Shown here one piece after another: positions 1-9,985 of a stretch of DNA of 64,000 bases. A program made the position numbers and the translations under genes. Below the pieces are notes generated by a model. The model did no database searches. It was not told the origin of the DNA and saw only the letters and a list, made by a program, of their open reading frames with translations. Origin of the DNA: CAYWBI01 sp964456445 (GTDB lineage: Bacteria; Calditrichota; Calditrichia; Calditrichales; J004). The stretch is from positions 1 through 64,000 of the forward strand of contig CAYWBI010000003.1 of assembly GCA_964456445.1 (NCBI GenBank), in the 5' to 3' direction. Numbering within the stretch: the stretch's first letter is position 1; each line of letters starts with the position of its first letter.

Positions 1-41
1 TAATACTCCAGGCGATGTAGTGCAACCGACGATATATTCAT
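1..41 (-). CDS. Start of an unidentified gene (partial, 13 codons visible)
   Basis: An ATG at 41-39 on the minus strand is preceded by GGAG at an 8-9 base distance and opens a frame that stays open to the window edge, reading MNISSVALHRLEY. It lies about 10 bases downstream of the stop of the secreted protein at 51-1043, so the two may be co-transcribed. Only the N-terminus is visible and no function can be given. The call rests on the ribosome-binding site and the spacing alone. Confidence 0.4.
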   Translation of the reverse strand, partial: MNISSVALHRLEY

Positions 42-50
42 GTCGTCTCC

Positions 51-1043
51 TTATTCGTTTGGCGATAAACATCCCCGGCAGCTCGAGGGTGCCGGGGAAT
101 GGTTTGTTACCTCATTTTTTCCCCACTTCACCCAGTAGGCATCCAGCATCTTGTAGCTGGAGCCGGAACCGGAACTGGTGTCGATAATCCGGGGGGAGAT
201 GAAATTGGTGTGTGGTTTATAGTTGAGATCGCAGAATGGCAGGGGCTGCAGGGTACCGTTCTTCACCACAACGGTGTAGGCTTTCGCTACTTTCCCATCG
301 ATATTTAGCACCATCCGGTATTCACCGTCTTCCGCGGTCAAAAGGGAAAGGGTTAGGTTTTTTCTGCCCCGGTTGCGGGGCTGTACCAGCCGGCGACTGA
401 AAAACTGCCAGTTAACGCTGCTCAGCACCACTTTGGGCGCTTCGGCGAGAACCTGGTCGCCCTTCATCAGCCGGGCGGTGCAGGAGACGCTGCCGCCGGG
501 TTTGCCAAACTCGCGCAGGCTCGACCACCAGTTGAAGCTCAGCGTACCGTCGGGCCGGCCGCTTTCCTTGGAAAAGTAAGCCAGGGCGTGCCAGAGACCA
601 TCGCGGGTAAAGGTCTTTTGGGGATTGAAGGGATCGCCGTTGCTGGTCACGTTCAGCGTGAAGGGCATAATCGTCATCGGCGTCTTACCGACGGTGACCG
701 CCATACTGTATTTGCCGGGTTTGCCAAGTTGCAGCACCTTCTCCCCTTTGGCGATCAGCCCATCAAACATCGGGAAGCGCCAGTGCTCGCGGGTCAATTC
801 TTTGGAGGTGACCACCTTGCCCGTCTCGGTCGTGATCACCAGCCACATCCGCTGCCCGTCTGGGGGCGGGAAAACAAGCTGCAGATCATCAACATAAAAG
901 CCCCCGTTTCCTTCATAGAAACGCATATTCATCAAGGAAGCGAATTCGATCGCCGGCTTGTATTCCTGGGCATGCAGGGAAACCCGGGCACACAGTAAAA
1001 TGAAAAAGACACTGAGGCCCGTTCTGGATATGAGAGCGGTCAT
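51..1043 (-). CDS. Secreted hypothetical protein, 330 aa
   Basis: I do not recognise this protein. The start at 1043 is chosen over the longer frame (to 1091) because GGAGG lies five bases upstream of this ATG and the product then begins with a signal peptide: charged MTALISR, a hydrophobic stretch and cleavage near HAQ. The mature part is predicted beta-rich, with many aromatic and Gly/Asp residues and four scattered cysteines in the C-terminal half (for example SCRGC near the end). It looks like an exported beta-sandwich protein. It sits in the GC-rich block and is followed closely by another minus-strand gene start. The upstream neighbour is a lipoprotein esterase, so a shared extracellular degradative role is possible but not shown. 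Confidence 0.7.
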   Translation of the reverse strand: MTALISRTGLSVFFILLCARVSLHAQEYKPAIEFASLMNMRFYEGNGGFYVDDLQLVFPPPDGQRMWLVITTETGKVVTSKELTREHWRFPMFDGLIAKGEKVLQLGKPGKYSMAVTVGKTPMTIMPFTLNVTSNGDPFNPQKTFTRDGLWHALAYFSKESGRPDGTLSFNWWSSLREFGKPGGSVSCTARLMKGDQVLAEAPKVVLSSVNWQFFSRRLVQPRNRGRKNLTLSLLTAEDGEYRMVLNIDGKVAKAYTVVVKNGTLQPLPFCDLNYKPHTNFISPRIIDTSSGSGSSYKMLDAYWVKWGKNEVTNHSPAPSSCRGCLSPNE

Positions 1044-1115
1044 TCTATCCTCCATCGTTAATAATTCATGTCGCACAAATGAACACGGCACTGACAGAGT
1101 GCCTGGGACGTACGT

Positions 1116-2087
1116 TCACGGCAAGCTGTATTGTTTCAGCCAGGCCCAATGTACACTGGCGCCATTGCGGGGATGATTGACGGTGTTCGGATAAGCATGG
1201 TCCAGGCCTTTAATCAAAGTGAACGTGAAGACGCGATTGTCGGCAAACGGCATCCCTTTGAATGTCGCCGTCAGCGCCGTGCTTGTATCGCCGGTCATCG
1301 TATAGGTCGATTCAAAAGTGAAAGAATTCGTGTGCACATTGATTATCCGCTGAAATACGGCGTTATTTGCGAGCATATTTTCGAATTTCGACATCGGCAC
1401 TTCGGCGGCCCCGCCCAACCAGGTTTCATCCAAATTCCCGAGCTCAAACGCGATGGGGAGATTCCTCTGCGGTGTGAAAACCGTATCCACCTGATGCGTG
1501 GCACCGGACTGCACCACCGCCGCGAGCAGATCGCTCATTTCCACCGCACAGCGGAAAGCCATCTGCGCGCCGCTGGAAAAGCCGACCATGTAAATCCGCT
1601 TCGCATCCACATTGAAGCGCTGCTTCACCTCGTCCACCACCTGGCGCAGAAATTTGACGTCATCCTTTGGATTTTGCCCGGGGCAGAAATGGTTGATGGG
1701 CGGATAGCTCCACCAGCGGGTCGCCGTCTTCGTGAACCCAAAGGTATTGGTGTAGCAGTACACCAGGGCGGTGGGAAAAACGGTCAGGATATTTTCATCT
1801 TCCGCCAGTTCTTTCCAGCCGGAATCGTTGTACTTCTCCTCCCCGCTGCCGGTGGAGCCGTGCAGCATAAACACCACCGGCATGGGCGAGTTGGCGTCGT
1901 AACCGGCCTGCACGTGCACGATATATTCCCGCGTGACGCCGTCGATCTCCGTGGTGTAGCTGTTCTTGCCGGGCTGGTAATCCGGTTGCGAATCGGTTTC
2001 AGTGCTTGTTTTCGAGCAGCTCCCTGAGCCGACAATCAGCAAGAGAAGAAAAGCGTATGCCTGAAGTCGCGGAAATTTCTTGTCCAT
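1116..2087 (-). CDS. Lipoprotein esterase of the LpqC / PHB-depolymerase family
   Basis: An alpha/beta-hydrolase of 323 aa, probably anchored to a membrane by lipid. Residues 1-24 form a lipoprotein signal with lipobox VGSGSC and acceptor Cys24. The fold shows an HG oxyanion motif (MLHGSTGSG, about 74-82) and the nucleophile elbow GFSSG with Ser171. Likely acid and base are Asp220 (in GNLDETW) and His297 (in LDHAYP). This arrangement is typical of the esterase family that includes polyhydroxybutyrate depolymerases, feruloyl and acetylxylan esterases. Substrate cannot be read from sequence; with no PHA genes nearby, a plant-polymer ester or a short-chain ester is as likely. GGAG lies eight bases before the ATG. 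The gene is in the GC-rich block, next to a hybrid regulator of the kind that often controls polysaccharide use. Confidence 0.8.
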   Translation of the reverse strand: MDKKFPRLQAYAFLLLLIVGSGSCSKTSTETDSQPDYQPGKNSYTTEIDGVTREYIVHVQAGYDANSPMPVVFMLHGSTGSGEEKYNDSGWKELAEDENILTVFPTALVYCYTNTFGFTKTATRWWSYPPINHFCPGQNPKDDVKFLRQVVDEVKQRFNVDAKRIYMVGFSSGAQMAFRCAVEMSDLLAAVVQSGATHQVDTVFTPQRNLPIAFELGNLDETWLGGAAEVPMSKFENMLANNAVFQRIINVHTNSFTFESTYTMTGDTSTALTATFKGMPFADNRVFTFTLIKGLDHAYPNTVNHPRNGASVHWAWLKQYSLP

Positions 2088-2160
2088 GGTTGTTCTCCAG
2101 ATCAGTTTTGTGCAAAGGAAAATATGTGTTTCCCCTTGCGGAACACAAACTATTCACAGC

Positions 2161-3033
2161 CTAATGCCGTTTCTTCCTGACTGTGGTCTTTTTAGTTCTT
2201 ACAACGGTCGTTTTCTTGCCATTTCTTTTACGCGTGGTTTTCTTTCGTTTGATCGTGGTTGTACGACCTGTTTTGTTATTGGTTCTTTTCACGGAGTGGG
2301 TGGTGACAGTGGTTTTTTTCGGACCACCGGTTTTCCTGGTAACTCTGGTCCTCTTGACAACCCGGGTAGAGCTCCTGGGCTTATACTTTATTTTAGTGGT
2401 TGTGTGTACGCGTCGGGTCCGGGTGAGAGTGAAAGTGGTTTTTCGGGTGTATCTGACGTTGCGGGTACGATATACATTTACCTTTACCGGCCGGAAAGGC
2501 TTCCACCACACCGGATAATAGCCAAAATAAAAAACCGAACGGTAGGGATGGTAATTCGGACGGTAAATCCACCGGATAATTGGCCAGGCCCGCACGTGAA
2601 CCTGGACCGGTGCCACATAGTATTCTGCACCGTAAAGGATTTCATTTCCATGCACCTGCATGTTATACTGCTCATTGCCTTTTTTCTCGACCTCGATTGT
2701 AGCTACGTCCTGAAATTCATCCTTACCAAGGGCTGCCTGAAGGATAATAACCCGGGTATCTTCATTGCTTTTCTCAATCACCCGGATAAAATCAACCTGA
2801 CCATTTTCATCTAAATCCAGATTGTTTACACCCACATCGGGATCATTTAGGCTCCTTTCAAAGGATTTGAGATTTTTGGTATCTTTGAATAATTCACTAA
2901 TCGCGCGTAAATCAAGACCTTCTGCAGCATCCGAAGTGGGGGCTACAACGGTTGTTTGCTGTTGGCTGTAACCAGAACAGAAACAAAATATCAGAAGCAA
3001 CAATATCGTTTGTATTGCAAATTTTGCTTTCAT
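2161..3033 (-). CDS. Secreted protein with a very basic Thr/Arg/Lys-rich C-terminus, 290 aa
   Basis: The start at 3033 follows GGGAG seven bases upstream and gives a clear signal peptide ending near GYSQQ. The next 80 residues include a loop DLDENGQVDFI that resembles a single calcium-binding EF-hand/dockerin-type loop, within a domain resembling unnamed proteins of Bacteroidetes. A short aromatic segment follows (WPIIRWIYRPNYHPY, then FYFGYYPVWWKPFRP). The last ~120 residues are almost only Thr, Arg, Lys and Val with repeated KKTT/RKTT units. That tail could bind polyanions such as nucleic acid or anionic polysaccharide at the cell surface; this is inference. Base composition is AT-rich, unlike its GC-rich neighbours on both sides. 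Confidence 0.75.
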   Translation of the reverse strand: MKAKFAIQTILLLLIFCFCSGYSQQQTTVVAPTSDAAEGLDLRAISELFKDTKNLKSFERSLNDPDVGVNNLDLDENGQVDFIRVIEKSNEDTRVIILQAALGKDEFQDVATIEVEKKGNEQYNMQVHGNEILYGAEYYVAPVQVHVRAWPIIRWIYRPNYHPYRSVFYFGYYPVWWKPFRPVKVNVYRTRNVRYTRKTTFTLTRTRRVHTTTKIKYKPRSSTRVVKRTRVTRKTGGPKKTTVTTHSVKRTNNKTGRTTTIKRKKTTRKRNGKKTTVVRTKKTTVRKKRH

Positions 3034-3381
3034 AATATTCTCCCTTATAATGATTAGACTTTTAGAAATTATAACTTCAAGAACCGCATCAACAAGCCTT
3101 TCATAGCATAGTAAGATTGAAGACAAAATTTTCCAGTCAGGGAAACCATATTCACATTCTTTATTGAATCATTCCCCCCAGAAAATTCAGATGTTCCTGA
3201 TTAATTCAGTCCCCTATTTTTGAAAAACTGGAAAGGTTCTATACTTTCAGTGTGCTTCTATATGAAATAGTTGTAGAAAGATAAAAAAGGAAGGGTAAAA
3301 CTTCTAAGACAGGGACGACAAAAAGTAGGGCAGAGACGACATAAAAAATCATCTGAACATGCCTAAAAAAAATATTGCCAA
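3034..3381. other. Intergenic region with a 21-bp-spaced direct repeat
   Basis: This AT-rich stretch separates the hybrid regulator's stop from the basic secreted protein. It contains two near-identical 9-mers, agggacgac at 3311-3319 and agagacgac at 3332-3340, exactly 21 bases apart and each followed by A/T-rich sequence. The spacing equals two helical turns, as in tandem sites for AraC-type regulators. No gene, terminator or other structure was seen here. Confidence 0.5.
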
Positions 3382-6300
3382 CTACGTTTCTACTTCTGAG
3401 GGTAATATCCCGAACTCCTTGCGGAAGCAGCGGGAGAAATAGGACAGGTCGTTGAAACCAACGCGGAAGGCGATCTCGGACACCGTGCCGGCGTGCTGCT
3501 CCAGCAACTGCCGGGCGCGCTGCAGCCGGATGGTGCGAATGAAGTCACTCGGCGTCTGGCCGGTGAGCGCCCGCGTTTTGCGCTGCAGTTGCCGCAGGCT
3601 CATGTGCAACTGGTCACTCAGGATTTGCGGGTTGAAGTGTTCTTCCCCCAGATTGTCTTCAATCACCACCATCAACTTGTGCACGAAGGTCTCTTCGATG
3701 GACGAAACCTCCGGCCGGCGCGGCTGCAGCAGGCCCTCACGGCGGAAGCGTTGCCGCAGTTTTCGCCGCGAGGCGATGAGATTGTGCACACGCACTCTCA
3801 GCTCCTTCGAGCTGAACGGTTTGCTGAGATAATCGTCGGCGCCGATCTCGAGGCCGGCCAGCTTATCTGCCTCATCGGCCCTGGCGGTCAGCAGGATGAC
3901 CGGCACATGGCTGGTTTTTTCGCTCGTTTTCAGGCGCTCGCACAGTTGGAAGCCGTCCATCTCCGGCATCATCACGTCGCTGATCACCAGATCCGGGATC
4001 AGATCCATGGCCGCTTCCACACCCTGCCGGCCGTCCCGGGCTTCAACGATGCGATAGTCGGGCGCGAGCTGCGCGCGCACGTAGCGGCGCACGTCGTGGT
4101 GGTCATCGACAATCAGGATGATGGTGTCGTTGGCATCGGCCGCGGCGGCTGCCGGTTCGGGTGGCGGCTCCGGCGCCCCGGGCTGAGGCAAATCGGCAAC
4201 GGCCGGCTCTTGCGGCGGCAGAGCCGGCAGCGTGTCCACAATTTCATCCGGGCGAAGATGCGCCCGGCCCAGCGGCAGGCGNNNNNNNNNNNNNNNNNNN
4301 NNNNNNNNNNNNNNNNNNNNNNNNNNNNNNNNNNNNNNNNNNNNNNNNNNNNNNNNNNNNNNNNNNNNNNNNNNNNNNNNNGCAGCGTGTCCACAATTTC
4401 ATCCGGGCGAAGATGCGCCCGGCCCAGCGGCAGGCGTACGGTAAACGCCGTGCCCTGCCCCTGTTTGCTTTGCACCGCGATGCTGCCGTGGTGCAGCGCC
4501 ACCAGCTCCCGGATCAGCGCCAGACCGATGCCGGTGCCCTGCTGCGCGCGGGTACTGGTTGGGTCCGCCTGGTAAAAGCGGTCGAAAATGTACGGCAGGC
4601 GGTCCGGCGCAATGCCGATACCGGTGTCGCGGATGGTGATGCTGTAAGTCTCCGGCACTTCCTGCACTTCCACCCGAATCTCTCCGCCCTCCGGGGTAAA
4701 TTTGCAGGCATTGGACAGCAGGTTCGTGAAGATTTTTTCGATTTTGTCGGGGTCGAAGTAGTCCGCAACGACTGGAACTTTCCCACCACCTTGAAGGTGC
4801 CGGGGACTTTTGTCGTCCAACACCAGCTTGATATTTTTCTGCTCGGCCAGGGAGGCGAAGCCCATGACGATGCCCTTCAGGAAGGCGACGAAATCGCCCG
4901 GCCGCGCGCTGAGTTTCATTTTGCTGGCTTCCAGGCGCGAGAGATCGAGCAACTGGTTGATGAGCCGCAGAACGCGGCTGGCGTTGCGGTGCATCAGGCC
5001 ATATTCTTTTTTGTCGCGTTCCGTGCTGGCCGCGGCGATTCTGTCCTCGAGCGGCCCGAGAATCAGCGTCAGCGGCGTGCGGAATTCGTGGGAAATATTG
5101 GCAAAAAAGCGCGATTTCATGCGGTCGAGCTCCTGCAATCTGTCCGCCTGCTCTTCGATCTTGGTCTTCTGCTGCACGATCTGAGCGGTGCGATCGGCCA
5201 CGATGCTCTCCAATTCCCGGGTTTTCTTCTCGAGGTAGCGCACCCGGCCTTTAACGATCAGCGCAACCAGTCCCCCGGCCAGCGCCACATAGAACAGGTA
5301 GGCCCACCAGCGCCGGTACCACGGCGGCAAAATCGCGAAGGCGAATCGCCCCTCGTCGCTGAGACGGCCGTACACATTGCGCGCGCGGACGCGAAAAAGA
5401 TACTGCCCGGGCGGCAGACCGGTGTAGTCCTTTTTTGATTCGCCGTTCCAGCTCGACCAGCTCCGGTCGAGGCCCTCGAGTTTGACCTGATAGCGATTGG
5501 CCGCCGCATCATCGTAGCTCATGGCGGCGAATTCGAACCGCAGGGAGTTGTAAAGATAGTCGATCCCGGGAAGCGCTGGTGTTGCCGCATTGCCGCCATC
5601 ATAAAACACCGAATCAGCGGTGACGGCGCCCACCCGGCGAATCAGCACCGGATAGGCGCGCTCGCAGTCTCTGGCAAGGTGCGGCGTGAAGCGCGCGAGG
5701 CCCTCGACCCCGCAAAACCAGACCGTGCCATCGTCTTCCGGATAAACAAAATACACCTCGCCGAGATCGCGCAGGCGCAAAAACGGCGAGGCATCCCAGC
5801 GATAGCTGCCGTCCGCCTGGCGCACTGCCCGGCCATAGTATCTTCTGCCCGCCCTGGCGGCGATAATCCAGACGTCACCTCGGCTATCTTCGCGCAGTTG
5901 CGTGAGCTGTGTCAGCGTATCCGCGAAAACCGCGCCGAAAGTCGAGTCCGGCACGAAACGGAAGCGGCCGGGATCGAAACGCCTGAGCCCCTGCGAGGTG
6001 ACAAAGAACATTTTGCCGGCGGCACGTGCAGGCAGTACGGTGCCTGGCGGCAAGCCGTGTTTTGGGCCAAACCGGGCCACGCGCATGCGAACGTAGTCTC
6101 TTTCAACCTGCGAGAAATCCTGCTCGATTTGCAGCACCTGCTGCGACGGCGTGCCGGCCCACAGCGTTCCCTCGCCGTCCTCCACCATGCCATACACCCG
6201 CTCCTTCACGTCGCTCACCATGCCGAGATCGATCCAGGTGTGCCCGGCCTGTTGCAGGAGCACCAGGCTATCGAGCGCGCCGGCAAACATTTTTGTCGAA

Positions 6301-7586
6301 TCGCGCTGCGAGCGATAAAGAACAACAGCCGGCAACCTGTTCAGCCTGGCAGCGCCGGTGCCGTTGATGCGATAGATGCCTTTCTGTGTCCCTACAAACA
6401 GTTCGTGGCCGGCGGGCAGGAAAAACCAGGAGAGGGTGGCGAAGCCGGTGACGGGCTTGAAGCGGGGAAAAGGGGCTGTCGTCGTGTCCAGGTAGTGCAC
6501 GCCGCTTTCGGTGGAAATGTAGATTCTGCCACGATGGCGAATAATCGACTCGACGTAACTTTCGACGCCCGCGCGAGCCTGAAATCGGGAAACCGGCGCC
6601 GGTGTCTCGACGCGTGCAATGCCATTGTTCAGCCCGAGCCAGAGCCCGCCCTGCCGATCCGTAAAACATGACAGGATATATTCATTCCGCAGGCCGCCGG
6701 CTTTATTCACGATCTGGCGCAACTGGCCGTCCCGGTCGATGATCGCCACGCCGCGCGGTGTGGCCAGGGCGATCAGCCCGCCCGGCAGGTTGGCGGCATT
6801 GTTCAGCTGATACCTGTACAAAAAAGTGTCGATGGCGGTGGGGAACGTCTTCAAACCGGCGCTGTCGGACAGGAACAGGCCATGCTCGCGGGTGCCGATC
6901 AAAGTCCGTCCGCGGTCGAGTGGAACAATCGTACGGACGATTTCGCCGGCCAGGGCCTCGCCCCCGGGCAGGAGCCGCAAAGCATCCCCGCGCATCTGCA
7001 TCAGGCCCACGCCCTGCCGCTGCACAAAAAGCCGCCCATTCGCAACATGAACGTTCTGCGCCGAGCTAGTAGAAGTCCAGACCTGCATGCGCCCGCCGGC
7101 GCGGCGAAAAATGCTTTTCTTGGTGCTGAAATAGATGGTATCCTCGATGGAGACGGTGCTGTAAACATCCTCGAAATTCCGATAGGGCTCCGGGATTTCA
7201 TTGCGCAGGGAGATAAAGCGGAGGCGGCCGGCTGCATCTGCAGTGAGCTCGCCAAGGTCGCCTATTGCGCCGACGAAGATGCGATTGTTCACCACGCACA
7301 GGGAACGCACAGCGCTCCGGTTCAGCATGCTGATACGCCGCCACGAAACGCCGTCGTAGATCAGGACGCCGCCGGTGTTGCCGAAATACATGAGGCCGCG
7401 CTCATCCTGCACGATCGAAAAATTTTGCGTACCACCGCTGTAATCTTCCGGGCTGAAGTTCCTGATATATGGCAGGCCGGCCTCCTGCCAGACACGGGAA
7501 GGGACGGTAGCACTCTGAGCCTTTAATATCGGGTTTAGACAAAAGCCGAGAAGAAAAAGAGGCAGTATGGTTACGTGAAGTTTCAT
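3382..7586 (-). CDS. Hybrid two-component sensor/regulator (propeller, histidine kinase, receiver, AraC)
   Basis: One-protein signalling system interrupted by a 100-N gap. The 55 bases flanking the gap are the same on both sides; merging them gives one frame of 1,349 aa. Order: signal peptide (1-24); a periplasmic two-component-regulator propeller region (to about 680); a Y_Y_Y domain (about 690-755); one membrane helix (about 765-785); a coiled coil; HisKA with SHEFRTPL (His about 833); HATPase with DTGIGI and GTGIGLAL; a Pro/Ala-rich linker across the gap; a receiver with phospho-acceptor Asp in VISDVMMPEMDG (about 1151) and KPF; and a C-terminal AraC-type double HTH. Such proteins usually sense oligosaccharides in the periplasm and activate nearby degradation genes. 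The ligand is unknown, and no SusC/SusD pair is visible. No clear ribosome-binding site precedes the start. Codon use is strongly GC-biased. Confidence 0.88.
4282..4381. other. Assembly gap (100 N) with identical 55-bp flanks
   Basis: The 55 bases at 4227-4281 are repeated exactly at 4382-4436. A fixed 100-N run between contig ends that share 55 bases is the mark of a scaffolder that failed to merge overlapping contigs from a k-mer assembler. Merging restores one frame through the regulator gene, so probably no sequence is missing. Confidence 0.9.
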
Positions 7587-8136
7587 TTCAGTGAAATAAA
7601 TGTCATAAGCAATTTCTCCCTGATATTACAGCACGTGTTACAAGCCAGCAACAACGTGGCTTCTAGGTACGCACGTGGTTATGTCTTCCTGATGTCTTCC
7701 ACAAAAGATGCTATGAAACTAACGAATTGCAGATCAAAAGCTCACTGTCATGTTTGGCGCTTCCATCATAACCTTTATGAATGGGAAAAAGGAAGTCGCA
7801 TGCCGAATGGCGCCTTTCCTGCCTATCAAGTGGCGTTTAAAATTATATTAAAATCCGCGCATTGTTTGACTGCAAACATTTCAATCTATATGCAATTTAA
7901 GAAACATATTTCCACTATTGCCAGTATCTTATGAAAATGTTTCCAAACATGGAAGTTTTTTAATTTTGTTTTCCATCATTCGGCATCAACGCTATTGCCT
8001 TTAGTTTTCTATAAATAGCACAGCATAGGAATGAAAATATTTTTACAACCCAAATTTGCCCGGCGAAAGTGCATGGACAGCAACTCTCTTTTTGTTCCCG
8101 TCCATGACCTTAAATATTCATCCTGCCTATTATTGA
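7587..8136. other. AT-rich intergenic region, no gene seen
   Basis: This 550-bp stretch lies between the hybrid regulator's start and the 3' end of serA. It marks the boundary where base composition falls from GC-rich to AT-rich. It should hold the regulator's promoter, but I can name no convincing box. An imperfect long-loop inverted repeat (catggac near 8072 and gtccatg near 8100) lies just downstream of the serA stop and could be a weak terminator. A 119-codon plus-strand frame here has no signal, domain or ribosome-binding site. Confidence 0.5.
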
Positions 8137-9738
8137 TTAACGTGTAAATGCAATATGAACCTTTTCAATGCCCTTTATGTTTTCCAGCTTGGTAAACAAA
8201 TCCGATGGCAAATTACCCGTGACATTAAAAACATTTAAAGCATCATTATGTCCCTTGTCCCTGCCGGACGACATATGAGCAATGTTCACATTAACCTCGC
8301 CGAGAGTGGTACCCACCTTGCCGATAATACCGGGTACATCTTCGTTCTCGATAAAAATCATTTGCCCATTCAATTCAGCTGCAATTTTAAAATTCGAAAA
8401 TTCGATCAGATGGTAGATGTTGTTCCCAATCACGCTGCCGGCCAAATGAATGGTTTCATTTTCCGTGATAAAATCACAGGCAATGGCGTTATTATGCACG
8501 GTTAGAGGCATATCTTTTTTGGCAATCTCGATGCTTATACCCCGTTCACGGGCCAGTGAAAGGGCATTGACCGGATTAACATTTTCGATATCCGGGTTTT
8601 CCGTTGCAGCTTTGAGGGCGCCCACCAGCAGGTATGAAGTAATCGGCTCCACGGGGACTTCAAGAACAGAGCCATAATAACGGACGGATATTTCCTTAAG
8701 CCGACCGGATTTTATCTGATTATAAACGCTGCCAATACGTTTGGCAAGTTCAAAGAAAGGTGCGATAATCGGTTGAAGTTGCGGGTCAACGGAAACAAAA
8801 TTGATGGCATGGCGGGCGACATTATTTTTAAAAAAGTCAATCATTTGTTCGAGAATCTGATCAGCCACCTTTACCTGGGCCTCTTCCGTAGATGCGCCAA
8901 GGTGCGGCGTAGAGAGTACATGCGGGTGTTGCGCCAGTCTAAAATCTGCCGGCGGCTCACTACCCCAAACATCAATGGCAGCCATGCCTACTTTGCCGCT
9001 TTCCAGCCCGGCCAGCAGGTCATTTTCATTGATAATGCCACCACGGGCACAGTTTACAAACATGACCCCATCTCTGCATTTGCTGATCGTTTTGGTATTG
9101 ATCATATCCATAGTTTCGGGCATCTTTGGCACATGTAGGGTAATGATGTCGGCTTTCTCAAAGATTTCATTTAAATCGACCAGTTTTACACCGATGCGTG
9201 CCGCAGCGTCACTGGTAAGAAAAGGGTCGTAACCGAGTATGGTTGCGCCAAAGGCCTTTAACCTGGTGGCAACTTCCCGCCCAATCTTTCCCAATCCTAC
9301 AATACCAATTGTTTTCTGGTATATTTCGTGGCCGAGAAAAGCCTTACGGTTCCACTCGCCCTGAATCATGGAGGCGTTGGCTTTGGCGATGTTCCGCAAG
9401 CCTGCCAGCATCATGGCAATGGTGTGCTCGGTAGCGGCCATGGTGTTTCCGCCCGGCGTATTCATTACGATAATACCACGTTTTGTGGCTTCCGCTGTAT
9501 CGATGTTGTCCACACCGGCACCGGCGCGTCCGATAACTTTTAATTTTGTTGCGACGGCCAGCAGGTCTGCCCGGACCTTTGTGCGGCTGCGTACGACCAG
9601 CCCGTCATACCCGGGAAGTTCCTTGGTTAAATCTTCTATTGATATACCGGATTTGTTTACAACAGATATACCATCGGTATTATCGTATTTTGCCAGGATA
9701 TCTGCCGGCAAGCTGTCTGCAACAAGAATCTTAAACAT
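8137..9738 (-). CDS. serA: D-3-phosphoglycerate dehydrogenase
   Basis: First step of serine synthesis: oxidises 3-phosphoglycerate to 3-phosphohydroxypyruvate with NAD. The protein is 533 aa when started at 9738, where GGAGG precedes the ATG by seven bases; the longer frame to 9900 adds a tail unlike the family. The N-terminal substrate domain has RSRTKV and GRAGAGVDNID. The NAD-binding fold has GLGKIGREVA. Catalytic elements are visible as NCARGG (Arg), the Glu-bearing strand after it, and STPHLGAST (His). A linker domain follows (about 320-450), then a C-terminal ACT domain (IENEDVPGIIGKVG), the usual site of serine feedback. Length and domains match the long bacterial/plant form. The gene stands alone, with no serB or serC nearby. 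Confidence 0.95.
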   Translation of the reverse strand: MFKILVADSLPADILAKYDNTDGISVVNKSGISIEDLTKELPGYDGLVVRSRTKVRADLLAVATKLKVIGRAGAGVDNIDTAEATKRGIIVMNTPGGNTMAATEHTIAMMLAGLRNIAKANASMIQGEWNRKAFLGHEIYQKTIGIVGLGKIGREVATRLKAFGATILGYDPFLTSDAAARIGVKLVDLNEIFEKADIITLHVPKMPETMDMINTKTISKCRDGVMFVNCARGGIINENDLLAGLESGKVGMAAIDVWGSEPPADFRLAQHPHVLSTPHLGASTEEAQVKVADQILEQMIDFFKNNVARHAINFVSVDPQLQPIIAPFFELAKRIGSVYNQIKSGRLKEISVRYYGSVLEVPVEPITSYLLVGALKAATENPDIENVNPVNALSLARERGISIEIAKKDMPLTVHNNAIACDFITENETIHLAGSVIGNNIYHLIEFSNFKIAAELNGQMIFIENEDVPGIIGKVGTTLGEVNVNIAHMSSGRDKGHNDALNVFNVTGNLPSDLFTKLENIKGIEKVHIAFTR

Positions 9739-9985
9739 GGATTTTCCTCCGGGTAAACGAAAAAGTTTGGGGTGATTTGATAGAAAGGAATTTAATAAAA
9801 CATTTTCTATAAATGAAAAAAAGAAGGGCATCTTTATTAGATTTTGGGTTCTATATGATTTTGTGTGGGTATTTATACCGGACAATATATTTTTACACAA
9901 TTGAAGGGTTTATCCGTTTTGTGATTATGAAAATCGTTATTGGTCCCATTAAGAATGATTCCTGATTATTGGGAAAGTTGGTCCG

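Noticed and set aside
2080..2814. 244-codon plus-strand frame
   Set aside because: Fully antisense to the basic secreted protein, whose repetitive Lys/Arg/Thr codons avoid stops on the other strand. No start signal or domain.
4227..4436. 55-bp direct repeats flanking a gap, as target-site duplications of an inserted element
   Set aside because: The copies abut a run of exactly 100 N, the same 55-base length occurs at the second gap, and merging restores reading frames. This is contig overlap, not insertion.
1131..6671. Long plus-strand frames opposite the esterase and hybrid regulator (for example 1131-2027, 3493-4575, 4161-5438, 5679-6671)
   Set aside because: They are antisense shadows from GC-rich codon use. 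They lack ribosome-binding sites and domains, and some run through the N gap.
7575..7934. 119-codon plus-strand frame in the regulator-serA gap
   Set aside because: No ribosome-binding site, no recognisable motif, AT-rich random-looking composition, and it overlaps the regulator's start.
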